Shown here piece by piece: positions 8,535 through 17,524 of a stretch of DNA of 37,302 bases; position 1 is the first letter of the stretch; every line of letters starts with the position of its first letter. The notes beneath the pieces were generated by a model. It was not told where the DNA came from. It searched no databases and saw only the letters and a list, made by a program, of their open reading frames with translations. This DNA comes from Actinomycetota bacterium. GTDB lineage: Bacteria; Actinomycetota; Acidimicrobiia; Acidimicrobiales; Ilumatobacteraceae. The stretch spans positions 1 through 37,302 of the forward strand of contig WLGS01000005.1 in NCBI GenBank assembly GCA_009703125.1, written 5' to 3'. The position numbers and the translations under genes are program-made.

Positions 8535-10550
8535 TTAGCGTCGTCGAGTGGTAATGGTGACATTGCCTACGACAGGGTTGATATCACAACGTGCGCTAAT
8601 TCGAACTTCAGTGCCGCTTCCATAGCGAGTTAATGGGTCAGGATTTGTCCAAGGTCTTCCGGCACCGCATTGGATTTCAAACAAGTAGTTATCTTCGTAG
8701 AGCAACCAGTCAAAAATAAATTGTTGTCCCTTAGGCACTTGGTAGGTACGTCCATCGCATAGAGCCGACTCTGCTGGGCCGCATCGCCCCGGTTCCGTTA
8801 CGGCTTGATCATTGTCTGGTGGAAACCAACGCGGATCTCCCCATGAATCTGGCCATGGGCCATTGAAATAAAAGCGAATACCGCCTTCACCGTCCTCTAT
8901 GACGAGACGAATCTGTGCATACGGCGACACCGTTGTGGGTGGAGAAGTGGAAGGCGCACCTGGAGTGGGGCTTGTGCTCGGCGAAGTATTGGGAGTGCCA
9001 GCAATAGACGGCGCTGCCGTAGTAGGGGTTGTTGTAGCACGAGGAAGTGTGGTGCGCGTGGTGGCCACGGTGGTGGTGGTTGAAGCGGCCGCAATCACTT
9101 CTTCTACATATTGCACATTGCCAAGATCGCGCTCTGTTGCAGGAGGCAAGCTTGCAGGCTGTACTTCTTGTTGAAGAGTCACAGGAATTACTGGTGCAAC
9201 GTTATTGGTGGCCTCGGTCGCATCTGTCACAACCACCTCATTGTTTTGGTTCACGGTCACCTCTTGGCGAGGGTTAGCAGGATTTACCGCGACGGTTTCT
9301 TGGCCGTTATTCACTGACACATTGATGTTGTTATTACCCAAAGAAATCTGGGCCTGTGGTGCAGTGACGACGACGGCAAGGTTGTCATTAGAGACCGTAG
9401 TAGTGGTATCTGAGTCATTAATGATGATGGTGTCTCGGTTGATTTGAATTGGCTCGCGCTTCTTCTTACCTGTTGTCTTGATTTCAATCACTGAACGACC
9501 GTTGGAGATATATGCAGTGGAGTCATCGGGGAGCGAAAGTGTGAGCTCAAGAGAATCTGCTGCAATCACAAACTCTGGAAGCTTTGTCTTGTCTTCACAT
9601 GTGGCGCTACGAATAGCGTTTGCGTTCACACCTTGTACGTCTGTGGCAGCACTTGGTGTATAGGTGCCTTGTGGTGTGGTCACTGACCAGTCACTCGAAG
9701 TAGATCGAATAAGAAGCATGGACTTAGTCACAGTGGTTTTGTCGCCACAGAAGGGACATACGGCAGAGGTACGAGCATCCAAGCTTGTGAGATCAATATC
9801 TCCAGGCCCGCCGCTCCAGACGCACTCATCTTGTTGTGGGTCGCGACCTGAGAAGGAGAAGAACCATTCATTCTTCTCAAAGTCAATGACTACATAGCGA
9901 TCCATGCCGGGCCAGTTGGAGTCGTACACCTTGATCACAGCGAGGGTATCGCTAGAGAATTCCACCGCATAGGGGAGCACCGCATGGCCGCCTTTATCGG
10001 TGTAGAGACCCATGGTGTAGTCGGTGACACCATCTTTCAAACTTGTAGTGAGTTCATTCACGATGTCAACGAGAGATCGATTACTCCACTCTTTAGCGGT
10101 GTCTTGTACTTCAGGAAGAAACTGCGTAGCAAAGGCGCGATACACGCCATGGAGTACTTCGTTATCTCGTGGTAATTGAGCAGTAGTGGGAAGAGCTTTT
10201 TGATTGAAACGTGCAGATGCCTGGACGACGAGGCCTTCACAGTGGCCGGACTGGCGCGCATCGTTGACCATGCGAGCCCAAGCTGCAGCCTGTGCCGTAG
10301 GTGCACAGGGGTCAACTTGGCCGTCAACACATGCTCCAGCACCGAACATAGTGACGAGGTCATTGACATCAAACTGTTCTTGGCTGGCTGCTGCACCAAA
10401 GTTTGCAAAGGCGAATCCGTTCTGCAGTGGTGCAAGTCCAGCATTCACATTGTCACGCAACAATGCATCAAGATTCGGGGCAGAGTTACCTGATCCACAT
10501 GCGGTGAGTATGAGTACGCCACCAGTGAGGAGTGCTGCAAGACGTTTCAT
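8535..10550 (-). CDS. Large lipoprotein with apparent papain-like Cys-His-Asn triad
   Basis: I place the start at the ATG at 10550, not at the in-frame ATG 25 codons upstream, because it follows an AGAAAGG ribosome site and gives a textbook lipoprotein signal (MKRLAALL... with lipobox L-T-A-C, Cys18). The product is 671 residues. Residues about 60-230 contain G-H-C-E-G-L (Cys104), G-G-H-A-V-x-P-Y (His189) and V-Y-D-S-N-W-P-G (Asn212). The order and spacing match papain-fold cysteine peptidases in which the His strand is followed by a V-Y-D-x-N strand. A C-P-F-C pair lies at 265-268. Residues about 375-445 are Asn/Val-rich beta repeats, about 490-543 a Thr/Pro/Ser linker, and 544-671 a terminal domain with several Cys. 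Its 3' end faces the preceding + strand gene with a 4-bp gap. The triad is inference from motifs; the substrate is unknown. Confidence 0.8.
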   Translation of the reverse strand: MKRLAALLTGGVLILTACGSGNSAPNLDALLRDNVNAGLAPLQNGFAFANFGAAASQEQFDVNDLVTMFGAGACVDGQVDPCAPTAQAAAWARMVNDARQSGHCEGLVVQASARFNQKALPTTAQLPRDNEVLHGVYRAFATQFLPEVQDTAKEWSNRSLVDIVNELTTSLKDGVTDYTMGLYTDKGGHAVLPYAVEFSSDTLAVIKVYDSNWPGMDRYVVIDFEKNEWFFSFSGRDPQQDECVWSGGPGDIDLTSLDARTSAVCPFCGDKTTVTKSMLLIRSTSSDWSVTTPQGTYTPSAATDVQGVNANAIRSATCEDKTKLPEFVIAADSLELTLSLPDDSTAYISNGRSVIEIKTTGKKKREPIQINRDTIIINDSDTTTTVSNDNLAVVVTAPQAQISLGNNNINVSVNNGQETVAVNPANPRQEVTVNQNNEVVVTDATEATNNVAPVIPVTLQQEVQPASLPPATERDLGNVQYVEEVIAAASTTTTVATTRTTLPRATTTPTTAAPSIAGTPNTSPSTSPTPGAPSTSPPTTVSPYAQIRLVIEDGEGGIRFYFNGPWPDSWGDPRWFPPDNDQAVTEPGRCGPAESALCDGRTYQVPKGQQFIFDWLLYEDNYLFEIQCGAGRPWTNPDPLTRYGSGTEVRISARCDINPVVGNVTITTRRR

Positions 10551-10603
10551 TTTTCGTGCCTTTCTGCTTCGAATCCACGACGAGCACGAACCAACACAGA
10601 AAG

Positions 10604-10633
10604 TTGGCACTGCAAGGCGCGTCAAGTTAGTCT
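10604..10633 (+). promoter_or_regulatory. Possible promoter for the excalibur-domain gene
   Basis: TTGGCA at 10604-10609 and TAGTCT at 10628-10633 are separated by 18 bp, in the 110-bp gap between divergent genes. The -35 matches the usual consensus at five of six positions, the -10 only weakly. This is pattern matching only. Confidence 0.3.
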
Positions 10634-10660
10634 AAATCAAAATTCAATCATCTAAATGCC

Positions 10661-11287
10661 TTGTGGGGCAAAGCGTTTATTTATGCTGGAGAAATCGAAA
10701 AAATACGATTAAAAATACGTTGCGCTGTTGTATCGGTCGCCTGTTTGGTGACTCTTGGGCTGTCAACACCAGCTAACGCAATGTCCAACGACTTGAATTG
10801 TTCTGACTTTGGCACCCGAGAACGGGCACAGCGAGAGTTTCTTCAGTCTGGCGTCGATATTCACCAACTTGATGCAGACGATGATGGCAAAGCTTGTGAG
10901 TGGAATGGCTCCACAGGCTGGTGGGTGTGGCCCATCGCAAGTGCCGCTTTGGTGGTTGGTCGCGCAATGGGGCGTCGACGTGTAGGTGATCATCGCATGG
11001 TGCCAGGAGCCCAGGGAGTGATGTTCAACTATGAATTCTCCGAAGACGGAAATGCGGACAAGGTATTTGACCGAATCACGCCGATGTTGTTGATTGCAGG
11101 ACTAGCAGCACTTCCAGTGACCATATTTCTACGTGATTTTGTTCTCCCGCGATCAGCAACGCCTATTGCTGTGTACATCGCAATTACGGCGATATCTGGT
11201 GCGATGGCGTATTTGGCGACATTGAGACTTTCCCGACGAGATTTATATGTCGCTGACTTAGCGACTGAAGACGAGGGAGAACTCTAG
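10661..11287 (+). CDS. Excalibur-domain membrane protein
   Basis: A 208-codon frame whose first possible start is TTG at 10661. No ATG or GTG precedes the signal-like segment (about 18-40, ending A-N-A), and no clear ribosome site is seen, so the start is uncertain. Residues about 43-81 are an excalibur-type domain: D-L-N-C-S-D-F, then D-A-D-D-D-G-K-A-C-E-W, a calcium-binding loop with a paired Cys known from bacterial surface proteins. Three hydrophobic segments follow (about 87-104, 140-160, 165-190), suggesting membrane anchoring with the excalibur domain outside. The 3' end overlaps the convergent yceI-like gene by 30 bp. Role unknown beyond likely calcium binding at the surface. Confidence 0.75.
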   Translation: MWGKAFIYAGEIEKIRLKIRCAVVSVACLVTLGLSTPANAMSNDLNCSDFGTRERAQREFLQSGVDIHQLDADDDGKACEWNGSTGWWVWPIASAALVVGRAMGRRRVGDHRMVPGAQGVMFNYEFSEDGNADKVFDRITPMLLIAGLAALPVTIFLRDFVLPRSATPIAVYIAITAISGAMAYLATLRLSRRDLYVADLATEDEGEL

Positions 11288-11959
11288 AAGTCCGTCGGGC
11301 TCAACAGTGATGCCCGGCAAACTGGGTTCGGGAATGCCCCATTCATCAAACACGATGGTGATGTTTCCCACCACAGTGAATGTTGCACCTTCAACTTTGG
11401 CTTGCAGTGGAAACTGGACAGGTCGAGTTGTTCCACGCAGTGTGAGGTCGCCTTGCGCGTTCACCGTGATGACCTCTCCTGAGAGAGCATTTTCGGGTAA
11501 TGCAATGGCCTGCGTAAGTACGAATGTGGAAGTGGGATGTGTGGATATATCCATGATGCGACCGTTGAATTGACGATCACGATTTGCTGCATCACTAGTG
11601 AGGGTTCCCATTTGCACTGTAAAAGCAACATCGGTGACTTGATTATCGGTGACAGTCAGCTTTCCTTCAAACTCGCGAGTGCGCCCCACACCTTCCGTGC
11701 TTTGTCCGAACAACACTTCTTTCACGCGATAACCGACAACCGATTCACCTGCTGAATTCACTACCCATTGTCCATTGAGATCGCTGATGGTGTCCTCTTC
11801 GATGGAACCAGAGGGGATTGTTGCCTCACTGTTGTCATCAATAGTGAGTGCAGAAGGAGCGTCATCTTTGATGAGGTTGATGTATGCCCACGGACCCACG
11901 ATGAGACCAAGTCCAATCACCACAAGTGCGACGATGGCATATCGCAGAGATTTCTTCAT
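11258..11959 (-). CDS. Membrane-anchored YceI-like protein
   Basis: A 233-residue protein with a short cytoplasmic start, one hydrophobic segment (about 7-29) and an extracytoplasmic YceI-like domain (about 62-233). Typical features are a W-V-V-N-S-A-G-E-S-x-V-G-Y-R start, an F-E-G-K-L-T-V strand, N-R-D-R-Q-F-N-G and the final L-x-F-S-L strand. YceI-like domains are lipocalin-like beta barrels that bind polyisoprenoid or other amphiphilic molecules. The ligand here cannot be told. The gene follows a TetR regulator on the same strand by 60 bp, and both have the same upstream element, so TetR control is likely. No Shine-Dalgarno site is visible. A TACGCT hexamer lies six bases before the ATG, which would fit leaderless transcription. 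Confidence 0.85.
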   Translation of the reverse strand: MKKSLRYAIVALVVIGLGLIVGPWAYINLIKDDAPSALTIDDNSEATIPSGSIEEDTISDLNGQWVVNSAGESVVGYRVKEVLFGQSTEGVGRTREFEGKLTVTDNQVTDVAFTVQMGTLTSDAANRDRQFNGRIMDISTHPTSTFVLTQAIALPENALSGEVITVNAQGDLTLRGTTRPVQFPLQAKVEGATFTVVGNITIVFDEWGIPEPSLPGITVEPDGLLEFSLVFSR

Positions 11960-11973
11960 GCACTTAGCGTAGG

Positions 11974-11990
11974 TCTACTTCGCAACTACA
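11974..11990 (-). promoter_or_regulatory. Candidate TetR operator before the yceI-like gene
   Basis: The + strand holds TACTT-CGC-AACTA at 11976-11988, an imperfect inverted repeat. The surrounding bases match the element before the TetR gene at 12673-12690. It lies 17-29 bp upstream of the yceI ATG, next to a TACGCT -10-like hexamer, where bound repressor would block transcription. Confidence 0.45.
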
Positions 11991-12019
11991 CAGAGGAGAA
12001 GAGATGTGGAATGGGTTAC

Positions 12020-12664
12020 TCACCTCGCACGAAATGCATCGGCAAGGCGCGCATAGATGGTGACCCATTCTGAGTCACTAATGCGGGGGACGCCCGCAAG
12101 GCTAAGCATTGCAAGCCCTGTGTGCAAAGAGAGGAGAAACGTGGCCAGGGAAGTCGCACTTATCTCGTTATCGACGACACCTTGCTCTTGACCCTCTTCG
12201 AAAATGGAGATGTACATCTGGCGTTGAGACTCAATACCGTCAAGTAGCTTTTCGCGCGCTTTTGGGTCGCGCCATGCTGCGTAGTAGCACTCAATGAGTA
12301 ATTGTTGTGCATTAGTCGGAGCATCGTCTTGGTGGTTTCGTGGAACCAATGCAGCAATTTGACGAAGAAATGAATTATCGATATCAGCATCTGCAAGAAC
12401 TTCTTGATTTTTCTGTAACTGGTTACTCAAGGCATGCTGAAGAGCGGCCTGGAACAGATCTTCCTTGTTCTCGAACCATGTATAAATCGATCCTGGTGTC
12501 ATGCCTGCACGTTTTGCAATGTCAGAAAGGCGAGCGCGTTCAAATCCCGAGGCGGCAATTTCCTCGATTGCTGAATTCAGCAGGTTCTCTTGTGAGGCCA
12601 ATGCCCATGGGCGACGACGGCGGCCGTCGACTTCGACCACTTTCTTAGACGATTCGACCGGCAT
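12020..12664 (-). CDS. TetR-family transcriptional regulator
   Basis: A 214-residue protein with a basic start and a TetR-type DNA-binding region at about 25-75. The helix-turn-helix core is R-L-S-D-I-A-K-R-A-G-M-T-P-G-S-I-Y-T-W-F-x-N-K-E-D-L-F, close to the family pattern. The C-terminal half is an all-helical ligand and dimer domain whose effector cannot be predicted. It lies 26 bp after radA and 60 bp before the yceI-like gene, all on the - strand. A TAGTT-TGC-AACTA inverted repeat sits 11-23 bp before its own ATG and a variant sits before yceI, which fits autoregulation plus control of yceI. No ribosome site is visible; TAAACT lies six bases before the ATG, so a leaderless transcript is possible. 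Confidence 0.9.
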   Translation of the reverse strand: MPVESSKKVVEVDGRRRRPWALASQENLLNSAIEEIAASGFERARLSDIAKRAGMTPGSIYTWFENKEDLFQAALQHALSNQLQKNQEVLADADIDNSFLRQIAALVPRNHQDDAPTNAQQLLIECYYAAWRDPKAREKLLDGIESQRQMYISIFEEGQEQGVVDNEISATSLATFLLSLHTGLAMLSLAGVPRISDSEWVTIYARLADAFRAR

Positions 12665-12672
12665 AACAACAG

Positions 12673-12690
12673 TTTAGTTTGCAACTACAA
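12673..12690 (-). promoter_or_regulatory. Candidate autoregulatory operator of the TetR gene
   Basis: TAGTT-TGC-AACTA at 12675-12687 is a perfect 5-bp-arm inverted repeat immediately upstream of the TetR ATG. It shares most of its bases, including GCAACTACA, with the element before yceI (11974-11990). The repeat occupies most of the 26-bp gap between radA and the TetR gene. Confidence 0.5.
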
Positions 12691-14085
12691 CTAGTCGTCT
12701 TGTCGTGGATGACCCACAAGTCCTGCAAGGGCAAGGGCTTCGTTCAGAGTGCTGGCGCGTTTCAACGTGATACCAGCAATTCCCTTTGCGATATCTTTTG
12801 GTGCGCTTGCCGGGACGATGGCTTGGGCAAAGCCCAGACGTGCAGCCTCCGTGAGTCGTCGGCCGAGATGGCCCACTTGGCGAACTTCACCAGCGAGTCC
12901 TACTTCACCCATCACTACTAAATCGGCGGGCAATGGGGTATTGGAGATCGCGGACACGAGCGCAAGACACAGCCCAAGATCTGCTGCGGGCTCGCCCAGC
13001 TTTACGCCACCGACCACTGATGCGTATACCTCTTGGCTGACAAGGCTGATGCGTGCACGGCGCTCGAGCACTGCAAGCAACATAGAGAGACGACCTTGAT
13101 CGATTCCTTGAGCACTACGTCGGGCAGGAACACCACTGTTCACTTGGTTTGTAAGTGTTTGCAGTTCTACAAGTACAGGGCGTTGGCCTTCAATGGTGGG
13201 AACAACGACAGAACCTGGAACTCCCGTGCGGCGATCAGTGAGAAATAGTTGGCTTGCATCAGGGATACCCATGAGGCCTTGTTCGGTCATCTCAAACAGA
13301 CCTAATTCATTGGTGGGTCCAAAGCGATGTTTCACCGCGCGCAGTAATCGCAATGCATGATGGCGCTCTCCTTCGAAGGACAACACAGTGTCGACTACAT
13401 GCTCGAGAACGCGTGGACCTGCAAGCCCGCCTTCTTTGGTGACATGGCCCACAATCACAATGCTGATATTGCGTCGCTTTGCTTCTTGTACCAAGCGATG
13501 TGCACATCCTCGCACTTGCACCACAGAGCCCGGAGCAGAACCAAGTTCTGGGTCGACAACTGTCTGTATGGAGTCGATCACCACGAGCGACGGTGCGATG
13601 GTGTCAATAGAAGAGATGATGTTCGGTAACGACATCTCTGGCAACAGCCACAGATCTGATCGCAGTGCGCCGAGGCGATCTGCACGCAACCGAACTTGTT
13701 GTGCACTTTCTTCTGCAGTGACGTACAACGTGGCGCCAGTGGTGTGCGCAAGGAGTTGCAACAACAAAGTGCTTTTACCAATGCCTGGTTCTCCACCCAA
13801 CAACGTGACAGATCCTGGAACAAGACCACCACCCAATACGCGATCTAATTCACCGAGCCCAGTAGAGACAGGATCACTCTCATGAGAGTTGACATCTGCA
13901 ATGGGGGTTGCTGTGCCTGGTGGAACAAGTGCAAGACCAGCCGCCAAAGTAACAAGTGATTCCTCGGGGCCTTCGACGTCTTCAACAAGTGAGTTCCACG
14001 CGCCACACGCAAGACACTTACCTGACCATTTAGGAAACGATGCGGCACATTCGGTACAGCGATGGACGAGTCGTAGTTTTGCCAC
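12691..14085 (-). CDS. radA: DNA repair protein RadA (Sms)
   Basis: A 464-residue RadA, the RecA-like helicase that promotes branch migration in recombinational repair. Visible parts are an N-terminal zinc finger (C-T-E-C ... C-L-A-C), a RecA-like ATPase with Walker A G-G-E-P-G-I-G-K-S-T, the RadA-specific K-x-R-F-G motif, and a C-terminal Lon-protease-like domain. The family motif is KNRFG; here it reads K-H-R-F-G, a substitution at the second position. The GTG start at 14085 is supported by an AAGGTGG ribosome site four bases upstream, which overlaps the stop of the preceding lppM-like gene, so the two are probably translated together. Confidence 0.96.
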   Translation of the reverse strand: MAKLRLVHRCTECAASFPKWSGKCLACGAWNSLVEDVEGPEESLVTLAAGLALVPPGTATPIADVNSHESDPVSTGLGELDRVLGGGLVPGSVTLLGGEPGIGKSTLLLQLLAHTTGATLYVTAEESAQQVRLRADRLGALRSDLWLLPEMSLPNIISSIDTIAPSLVVIDSIQTVVDPELGSAPGSVVQVRGCAHRLVQEAKRRNISIVIVGHVTKEGGLAGPRVLEHVVDTVLSFEGERHHALRLLRAVKHRFGPTNELGLFEMTEQGLMGIPDASQLFLTDRRTGVPGSVVVPTIEGQRPVLVELQTLTNQVNSGVPARRSAQGIDQGRLSMLLAVLERRARISLVSQEVYASVVGGVKLGEPAADLGLCLALVSAISNTPLPADLVVMGEVGLAGEVRQVGHLGRRLTEAARLGFAQAIVPASAPKDIAKGIAGITLKRASTLNEALALAGLVGHPRQDD

Positions 14086-14094
14086 AACGCCACC

Positions 14095-14895
14095 TTAGAT
14101 GCGGGGTGTGCGAGTGCGTCGCTGCTTGGCATTGAGTACCAGCAACAACAACACGGCCATGCCCGCAATCCACAGAACCAAAATGGCCAGTAGGAGAACA
14201 CGACCGACACCGGCAACGCTAGAGACCACATCCACATTGGTTGATGAGGTAGCGATGTCTACTCGCGAGCCATCCATAGGAACGAGCCATGAGACGGTGC
14301 CGTTGTTTTGTACACCAGTGGTGGATTCAATTTCGCCTGGCATAGACACTGTGAAATTGAGCCCTACGGCCGCGCCTAGGTCGAGGCCTGCCTCTTCGAT
14401 ATCTGCTGCATAGGGTGCAGAGCCCAACAACTCAAAGGCTGCGTCGTCAATAAAGGCCTGCAAGCCACCATTTACCTCAAGGCGGCCAGCAAGGGTCCAC
14501 AGGCTGTTGGTGTCTTTGCCACTTCGGGTAAGTACGGCCTCCTGGAGTGGCCCTCTGGGTCCGTTCACTTGGCCAAGGATCAAGGTGGCCTCTGTGGGGT
14601 CCTTGAAATCACGGGAGATTTCAATGCGCAGACCACCATCGTCGGTGGGGGTGGGGCCATCTACCTTCCATCCAGCAGTTACGAGATCATCGGTGCGAAT
14701 GTCAGCGGCGAGCTCAGGTGCTGCATCCAAAATTGCTTTGTTGGCAATTGCAGTGACAGTCACTGTGCCTGTTCCATTGCGGTTCACTTCAAGTGAAATT
14801 GTTTGGTCTACACGGCAGGACGACAAAAACAACACTGCACACAACACAGCAACAAGGGCTGCGCTCTGCTTCTTAAATGATGTCAACACAAACAA
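14095..14895 (-). CDS. LppM-like lipoprotein with C-terminal membrane segment
   Basis: A 266-residue lipoprotein. The signal sequence ends in lipobox L-S-S-C (Cys27 counted from the first possible start). The body has alternating beta strands typical of the actinobacterial LppM family, starting V-D-Q-T-I-S-L-E-V-N-x-N-G-T-G. A hydrophobic segment at about 231-256 and a basic tail R-R-T-R-T-P-R-I end the protein. In mycobacteria LppM is an envelope lipoprotein with a role in phagocytosis; nothing like that can be assumed here. The start is uncertain: TTG at 14895 and GTG at 14889 are both in frame and no ribosome site is visible. It begins 3 bp after the clpC stop and ends 9 bp before radA, so it probably depends on clpC transcription. 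Confidence 0.85.
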   Translation of the reverse strand: MFVLTSFKKQSAALVAVLCAVLFLSSCRVDQTISLEVNRNGTGTVTVTAIANKAILDAAPELAADIRTDDLVTAGWKVDGPTPTDDGGLRIEISRDFKDPTEATLILGQVNGPRGPLQEAVLTRSGKDTNSLWTLAGRLEVNGGLQAFIDDAAFELLGSAPYAADIEEAGLDLGAAVGLNFTVSMPGEIESTTGVQNNGTVSWLVPMDGSRVDIATSSTNVDVVSSVAGVGRVLLLAILVLWIAGMAVLLLLVLNAKQRRTRTPRI

Positions 14896-14898
14896 GTG

Positions 14899-17433
14899 TT
14901 AGTCGACAGCGTCGCCGTCACCCACCAATGGTGGTTCGCTTGGTGCAACAAATCCTTCGACGGCACGGAACACAATGTGCTTCTTGCCAGGATTCTCAGG
15001 ATCATCTTCGGCGTCGGCCACGATGATTTGTCCTGCCGCGAATTGCTTGTAGAGAATCTTCTCTGACAGTGCATCTTCGAGATGGCGTTGAATAGCGCGA
15101 CGCAAAGGACGTGCACCCAACTGCGGGTCGTATCCCACCTCGGCGAGGAATTCCTTCGCAGCTTGTGTGAGTTCAATTCCCAAGCCTTGAGACTCCAACT
15201 GTGTGGTGAGACGCTTGGTCATCATGTCCACCATCTGGAGAATCTCTGGCTTGCCATGTTCGTGGAACACGATGGTTTCATCAACACGGTTCAAGAACTC
15301 TGGGCGGAAGTGAGCCTTCAAAGCGTCATTCACTTTGTCGCGCATACGTGCGTATGACATTGCTTCGTCGCCAGTGTTGAAGCCCACATTTGCTTTGCGC
15401 AAATCTTGTGTACCCAAGTTTGAGGTCATGATCAATACGGTGTTGCGGAAGTCCACACTGCGACCTTGGCTGTCGGTGAGACGACCTTCTTCGAGGATTT
15501 GCAACAAAGTGTTGAACACATCGGGGTGAGCTTTTTCGATTTCGTCGAACAGCACTACGGAGAATGGTTTACGACGCACAGCTTCTGTGAGTTGGCCGCC
15601 TTCTTCGTATCCCACGTATCCGGGAGGGGAACCGACAAGACGGCTCACTGTGTGCTTCTCCATGTATTCACTCATGTCGAGTGTGATGAGAGCTTGCTCA
15701 TCGCCGAACAAGAACTCAGCCAATGTCTTGGCCAACTCTGTCTTACCGACACCAGTTGGTCCCAAGAAAATGAACGAACCACTTGGACGACGTGGGTCTT
15801 TCAGACCAGCACGTGTACGACGGATGCTTTGCGATACCGCCTTTACTGCGTCGTCTTGACCGATGTAGCGCTTGCGCAATTCGGTTTCCATGTTGAGAAG
15901 TTTTTGGGTTTCTTCCTCAGTCAATTTGTAGACCGGAATACCTGTCCAAATGCTCAACACTTCAGCGATTGCCTCTTCGTCAACTTCGTCGAACAAGTTG
16001 ATGCCTTGCGCTTTGATATCGGCTTCTTTTTGGGCCTTTTCTTCAAGCAATTGACGTTCTTGATCGCGCAGATTGCCGGCCTCTTCGAAGCGCTGGTCTT
16101 CGATGGCTTTCTTCTTTGCATCTTGCACTTCAGAGATCTTGCCGTCGAGTTCCTTCAAATCTGGAGGAGTTTGCATGCGCTTGATGCGCAAACGTGAACC
16201 CGCCTCGTCAATAAGGTCGATGGCTTTGTCGGGAAGGTGACGATCAGAGATGTAGCGGTCTGCCAAGTTGGCAGCAGCCACGATGGCTTGATCGGTGATG
16301 GTGACACGGTGATGCGATTCGTACTTGTCGCGTACACCCTTGAGAATTTCAATGGTGTGGGCCACGGTGGGCTCTTCCACTTTTACTGGCTGGAAGCGAC
16401 GCTCAAGTGCAGGATCTTTTTCCAAGTGCTTGCGGTATTCATCAGTTGTTGTTGCACCAATTGTCTGCAACTCGCCGCGAGCAAGCATGGGCTTCAAGAT
16501 GCTTGCGGCATCAATTGCACCTTCTGCAGCACCTGCACCCACGAGAGTGTGGATCTCGTCAATGAACAACACAATGTCGCCGCGTGTCTTGATTTCTTTG
16601 AGAACTTTCTTCAAACGCTCTTCGAAGTCACCGCGGTAACGAGAACCTGCAACAAGTGCACCCAAGTCGAGTGTGTAGAGCTGCTTGTCCTTCAAAGTTT
16701 CTGGGATGTCGTTGGAGACGATGCGCTGTGCAAGACCTTCAACGATTGCAGTTTTACCTACGCCGGGCTCACCGATAAGAACAGGGTTGTTCTTTGTGCG
16801 ACGCGAAAGGATTTGCATCACGCGCTCAAGCTCACGGCTACGCCCAATGACGGGGTCTAGTTTTTTCTCGCGTGCCAATTGTGTGAGGTTGCGACCGAAC
16901 TGATCGAGAATTTGGCTTCCGCCTTTTTCGCCAGCCTCTTCTTTGTTACCTGCGCCAGCGCCTGCAGAAGGTGCATCACCTTTTGCAGCGGGGCCTTGGT
17001 AGCCAGAAAGCAACTGGATGACCTGCTGGCGTACCTTGCCAAGGTCTGCACCCAACTTGACGAGCACTTGTGTGGCAACGCCTTCGCCTTCGCGCAACAG
17101 ACCCAACAAGATGTGCTCGGTGCCGATGTAGTTATGGCCAAGCTGCAATGCCTCGCGCAAGGACAGTTCGAGAACTTTCTTGGCACGTGGTGTGAAAGGG
17201 ATATGACCAGAAGGTGATGAGCCACCTTGACCGATGATTTCTTCTACTTGAGCGCGCACGGCCTCCAAGGAGATGGACAGTGACTCAAGTGACTTAGCGG
17301 CAACGCCTTCACCTTCATGAATCAGACCCAGCAAGATGTGCTCGGTGCCGATGTATGAATGGTTGAGGAGACGCGCCTCTTCTTGGGCAAGAACAACGAC
17401 CCTGCGGGCCCGGTCTGTAAAGCGTTCGAACAA
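14899..17433 (-). CDS. clpC: ATP-dependent Clp protease ATP-binding subunit ClpC
   Basis: A class I HSP100 unfoldase that feeds proteins to ClpP. The domains, in order, are two N-terminal Clp_N repeats (each with [14 protein letters not shown]), AAA-1 with Walker A G-E-P-G-V-G-K-T, a middle UVR-type segment with coiled-coil character (E-V-Q-D-A-K-K-K ... L-R-D-Q-E), AAA-2 with Walker A G-P-T-G-V-G-K-T, and a D2-small C-terminal domain. The frame stays open to 17574, but family members start [11 protein letters not shown]. That matches TTG at 17433, with a G-rich stretch upstream; GTG at 17442 is the alternative. This gives 844-847 residues, the usual length, and leaves a real intergenic region before the divergent prenyl synthase gene. 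It heads a - strand run with lppM and radA. Confidence 0.96.
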   Translation of the reverse strand: MFERFTDRARRVVVLAQEEARLLNHSYIGTEHILLGLIHEGEGVAAKSLESLSISLEAVRAQVEEIIGQGGSSPSGHIPFTPRAKKVLELSLREALQLGHNYIGTEHILLGLLREGEGVATQVLVKLGADLGKVRQQVIQLLSGYQGPAAKGDAPSAGAGAGNKEEAGEKGGSQILDQFGRNLTQLAREKKLDPVIGRSRELERVMQILSRRTKNNPVLIGEPGVGKTAIVEGLAQRIVSNDIPETLKDKQLYTLDLGALVAGSRYRGDFEERLKKVLKEIKTRGDIVLFIDEIHTLVGAGAAEGAIDAASILKPMLARGELQTIGATTTDEYRKHLEKDPALERRFQPVKVEEPTVAHTIEILKGVRDKYESHHRVTITDQAIVAAANLADRYISDRHLPDKAIDLIDEAGSRLRIKRMQTPPDLKELDGKISEVQDAKKKAIEDQRFEEAGNLRDQERQLLEEKAQKEADIKAQGINLFDEVDEEAIAEVLSIWTGIPVYKLTEEETQKLLNMETELRKRYIGQDDAVKAVSQSIRRTRAGLKDPRRPSGSFIFLGPTGVGKTELAKTLAEFLFGDEQALITLDMSEYMEKHTVSRLVGSPPGYVGYEEGGQLTEAVRRKPFSVVLFDEIEKAHPDVFNTLLQILEEGRLTDSQGRSVDFRNTVLIMTSNLGTQDLRKANVGFNTGDEAMSYARMRDKVNDALKAHFRPEFLNRVDETIVFHEHGKPEILQMVDMMTKRLTTQLESQGLGIELTQAAKEFLAEVGYDPQLGARPLRRAIQRHLEDALSEKILYKQFAAGQIIVADAEDDPENPGKKHIVFRAVEGFVAPSEPPLVGDGDAVD

Positions 17434-17478
17434 TGGGACCACCCCGTTTTCATTCGGTGGATATTGATGTGAAGTGTA

Positions 17479-17506
17479 TCGGCGCGGTGGGTAAGTACCC
17501 TGCCGA
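17479..17506. promoter_or_regulatory. Nested inverted repeat in the clpC / prenyl synthase divergent region
   Basis: Outer arms TCGGC (17479-17483) and GCCGA (17502-17506) enclose a tight inverted repeat GGGTA-AG-TACCC (17489-17500). It lies in the middle of the 82-91 bp gap between two divergent starts, so it could be an operator for either gene. The actinobacterial clpC activator ClgR has its own box, but I do not see a clear match, so no factor is assigned. Confidence 0.35.
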
Positions 17507-17524
17507 CCTCGTAGCCTCGGGGAT

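Noticed and set aside
10553-10590. Inverted repeat TTCGTGC ... GCACGAA before the lipoprotein gene
   Set aside because: Arms of 7 bp separated by 24 bp occur easily by chance, and no regulator gene is adjacent.
15466-16860. Long + strand ORFs (243 and 207 codons) opposite clpC
   Set aside because: The composition is unusual (Phe/Cys/Leu-rich) and clpC is certain on the other strand, so these are mirror frames of its codon use.
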